Below are positions 62,506 through 64,000 of a stretch of DNA of 64,000 nucleotides, piece after piece. This stretch comes from Mixophyes australis (taxonomy: Eukaryota > Chordata > Amphibia > Anura > Limnodynastidae): positions 8,050,434 to 8,114,433 of the forward strand of contig JAVHZZ010000008.1 of assembly GCA_036250195.1 (NCBI GenBank), given 5' to 3'. The notes under the pieces were generated by a model, which did no database searches, was not told the DNA's origin, and was given only the letters and a program-made list of their open reading frames with translations. A program made the translations under genes and the position numbers. Positions within the stretch are counted from its first letter, which is position 1; every line of letters begins with the position of its first letter.

Positions 62506-63470
62506 GATTATCGGATGCATGCGTAGAGAGTGCTTAATTTGCTATTAAAAGAAAAAAAAAACAATGTGATATTGTTGCTTTAAGATATGTGCTTTTATAC
62601 TGATTACTGCCGCCTCAGTCTTAACTAATGGCGTTGCACCTTCAATTAATATTTACTCAGATATCTTACAGTGTAACCCTTTGTGTATCTCTTCCATCAT
62701 GGGGGTCCTTTGTCTGATGGGGTGTTTTTTTAATGAACACCTTTTAACTCAAGAAATCCACCCTGTCCTCTTGGTGTATCACATTGCTTGTTTTAAATGT
62801 GTTCAACATATTGTAGATATGTCAAAAATACATACAGTATATATCTTAAATACATTATATAAAAACATATTTTACTTTAAAGAGGAACTCCGAATTCATG
62901 AAATTATTTTGTCCAGACTTGTTTGTTTATTCACATTTAATTACATTTGGATGTGACAATGGATAAGCTCTGGTATCCAAATCTGCTCGGACACTAGAAT
63001 TCCCTGAAGTTGACTTTCCCCTTTAAGGCTCATACATATAGGCAGCAGTAATACAAGTGAGGGGGGCTTTGAGAACGGGCTTCTAACGATCTGGTAAAAG
63101 TGAGGACAGTGAGGTACAACAGATTTCCACATTGATAACTTGTTCCTTGGTACCAGAAGATCCAGCTTTTTGGTATCTACTACGTACTTGAATTTCCATC
63201 TTCGCTTACAAGAAAAAAGTAAATAGCTTTTGAAGCATCTAAGTAACTCGGCAAAAGACGTAGGTAATGGTTCGATAAGCCAGCATTCACAGACTGATGA
63301 GTGACGGACGCAATTTAACGCCCTTCCCCCTCAGAATTTAATATCTAACCCTGAGTGGCTAGTCTATACCCGTTATATGCCTACTGCTCCAAATCTTGTA
63401 TAAAAAATGTTGGCTCTTATAATTATCATTTTCATGATGATTATTATTATTAAAGATAATAATCATAGTG
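62506..63470. other. Intronic sequence, no recognised feature
   Basis: AT-rich; no gene or repeat family recognised. Confidence 0.5.
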
Positions 63471-63471
63471 G

Positions 63472-63815
63472 GCCTGATTCATATAGGAACGTAAGACCAT
63501 ATACGTGCCGTATCTAGAGTAAAATCTCTCTGTGCATGCACCAGATCCAGGCTCACGCTGGTGAACACAATTGCACGCAGTTCTGTTCTGCATGCAAAAT
63601 ACACTTCTGAGCGAGAAGGCGCAAACGCACGTTGGCAGTGTGCAGTAAGGGCTTGCCGGGGACGAGCAAACGCACATGCAACCGATTCAAACTCTGGGCA
63701 TCTCTTAGGTATGTGTAGAGACATAGCGCACTCAGACCCATGTTTAAATGGAAACGTTTCTTGGGAGCCGCTTGTACTTGAATATGGGCGTACGTGCGTT
63801 TAATATCCATCCGCT
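63472..63815. mobile_element. Probable frog DNA repeat fragment
   Basis: Starts GGGCCTGATTCATATAGG, a terminus style shared with the repeat ending at 39057. It is CpG-rich, with alternating CGCAAACGCACG motifs. The right end is not resolved, so the class is tentative. Confidence 0.4.
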
Positions 63816-64000
63816 TTTAAAAAAAAAACACAAATTGCGTTCACTTAACGTTTCTTTTTTTTTTTTATCCCTGTTTAAAAATGCGCTGATTTTGATGTTG
63901 TTGTTTTTCAATACAATTACAGTATAAAGGAAAAATGTAACCGTTCTGTGATAAAATAATTGTTTGTTTGTGATTTTTGTGCAACAGATAAAGAATATTT

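Overview
The window is a piece of vertebrate nuclear DNA: AT-rich, packed with transposon-derived repeats, and almost free of coding sequence. The only host coding sequence I can support is exon 2 of a Nuclear Factor I gene at 3365-3896 on the plus strand. Paralogue-diagnostic residues point to NFIA. The exon has perfect splice signals and is exactly 532 bp, which from memory is the usual size of this exon. Positions 1-3364 are therefore the 3' end of intron 1, and 3897-64000 is the start of a very long intron 2. All other open reading frames are short and unrecognised, or come from tandem repeats and transposons.

The repeat set suggests an anuran amphibian, probably a neobatrachian frog (an inference; no species can be named). 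It includes tRNA-derived SINEs with a V-SINE-like core, a Tc1/mariner element whose termini begin with CAGTCATGGCC, palindromic PIF/Harbinger-type MITEs, small hAT-like elements and several frog-type dispersed repeats.

Layout: 1-3364 intron 1 end, with an (AT)n tract near 2.2 kb; 3365-3896 NFIA exon 2; 3.9-9.6 kb mostly unique intron with one cluster of transcription-factor-like motifs near 6.2 kb; 9.6-10.8 kb a GC-rich hAT-like hairpin element, a SINE nested in a hAT-like repeat, and an isolated perfect 22-bp-stem inverted repeat; 12.1-12.4 kb a 46-bp tandem repeat; 16.9-17.5 kb the first block of a 149-bp satellite; 20-21.3 kb a MITE and a candidate conserved non-coding block; 25.8-27.5 kb a 21-bp array abutting a SINE, then a second SINE; 30.3-32.5 kb a SINE-tail-sharing repeat and a broken but nearly full-length Tc1 element; 33.7 kb a MITE with TTA target duplications; 35.9-37.1 kb two SINEs; 38.7-41.2 kb a dispersed repeat and a 70-copy, 27-bp minisatellite; 41.7-43.1 kb a MITE and a SINE with 28-bp target duplications; 45.0-46.3 kb a small MITE and a 16-copy, 43-bp minisatellite inside inverted termini; 47-48 kb a SINE and a unique block; 49-56 kb three copies of one hAT-like repeat and the 149-bp satellite in reverse orientation; 58-60 kb a third satellite block with a 447-bp higher-order period; 61-64 kb a hAT-like MITE, a candidate regulatory block and dispersed repeats.

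There is no operon-like or multi-gene system here. The most interesting material is structural: three related satellite blocks in one intron with higher-order organisation, the 70-unit minisatellite, and two strong hairpin-forming inverted repeats. I found no convincing new biological system.
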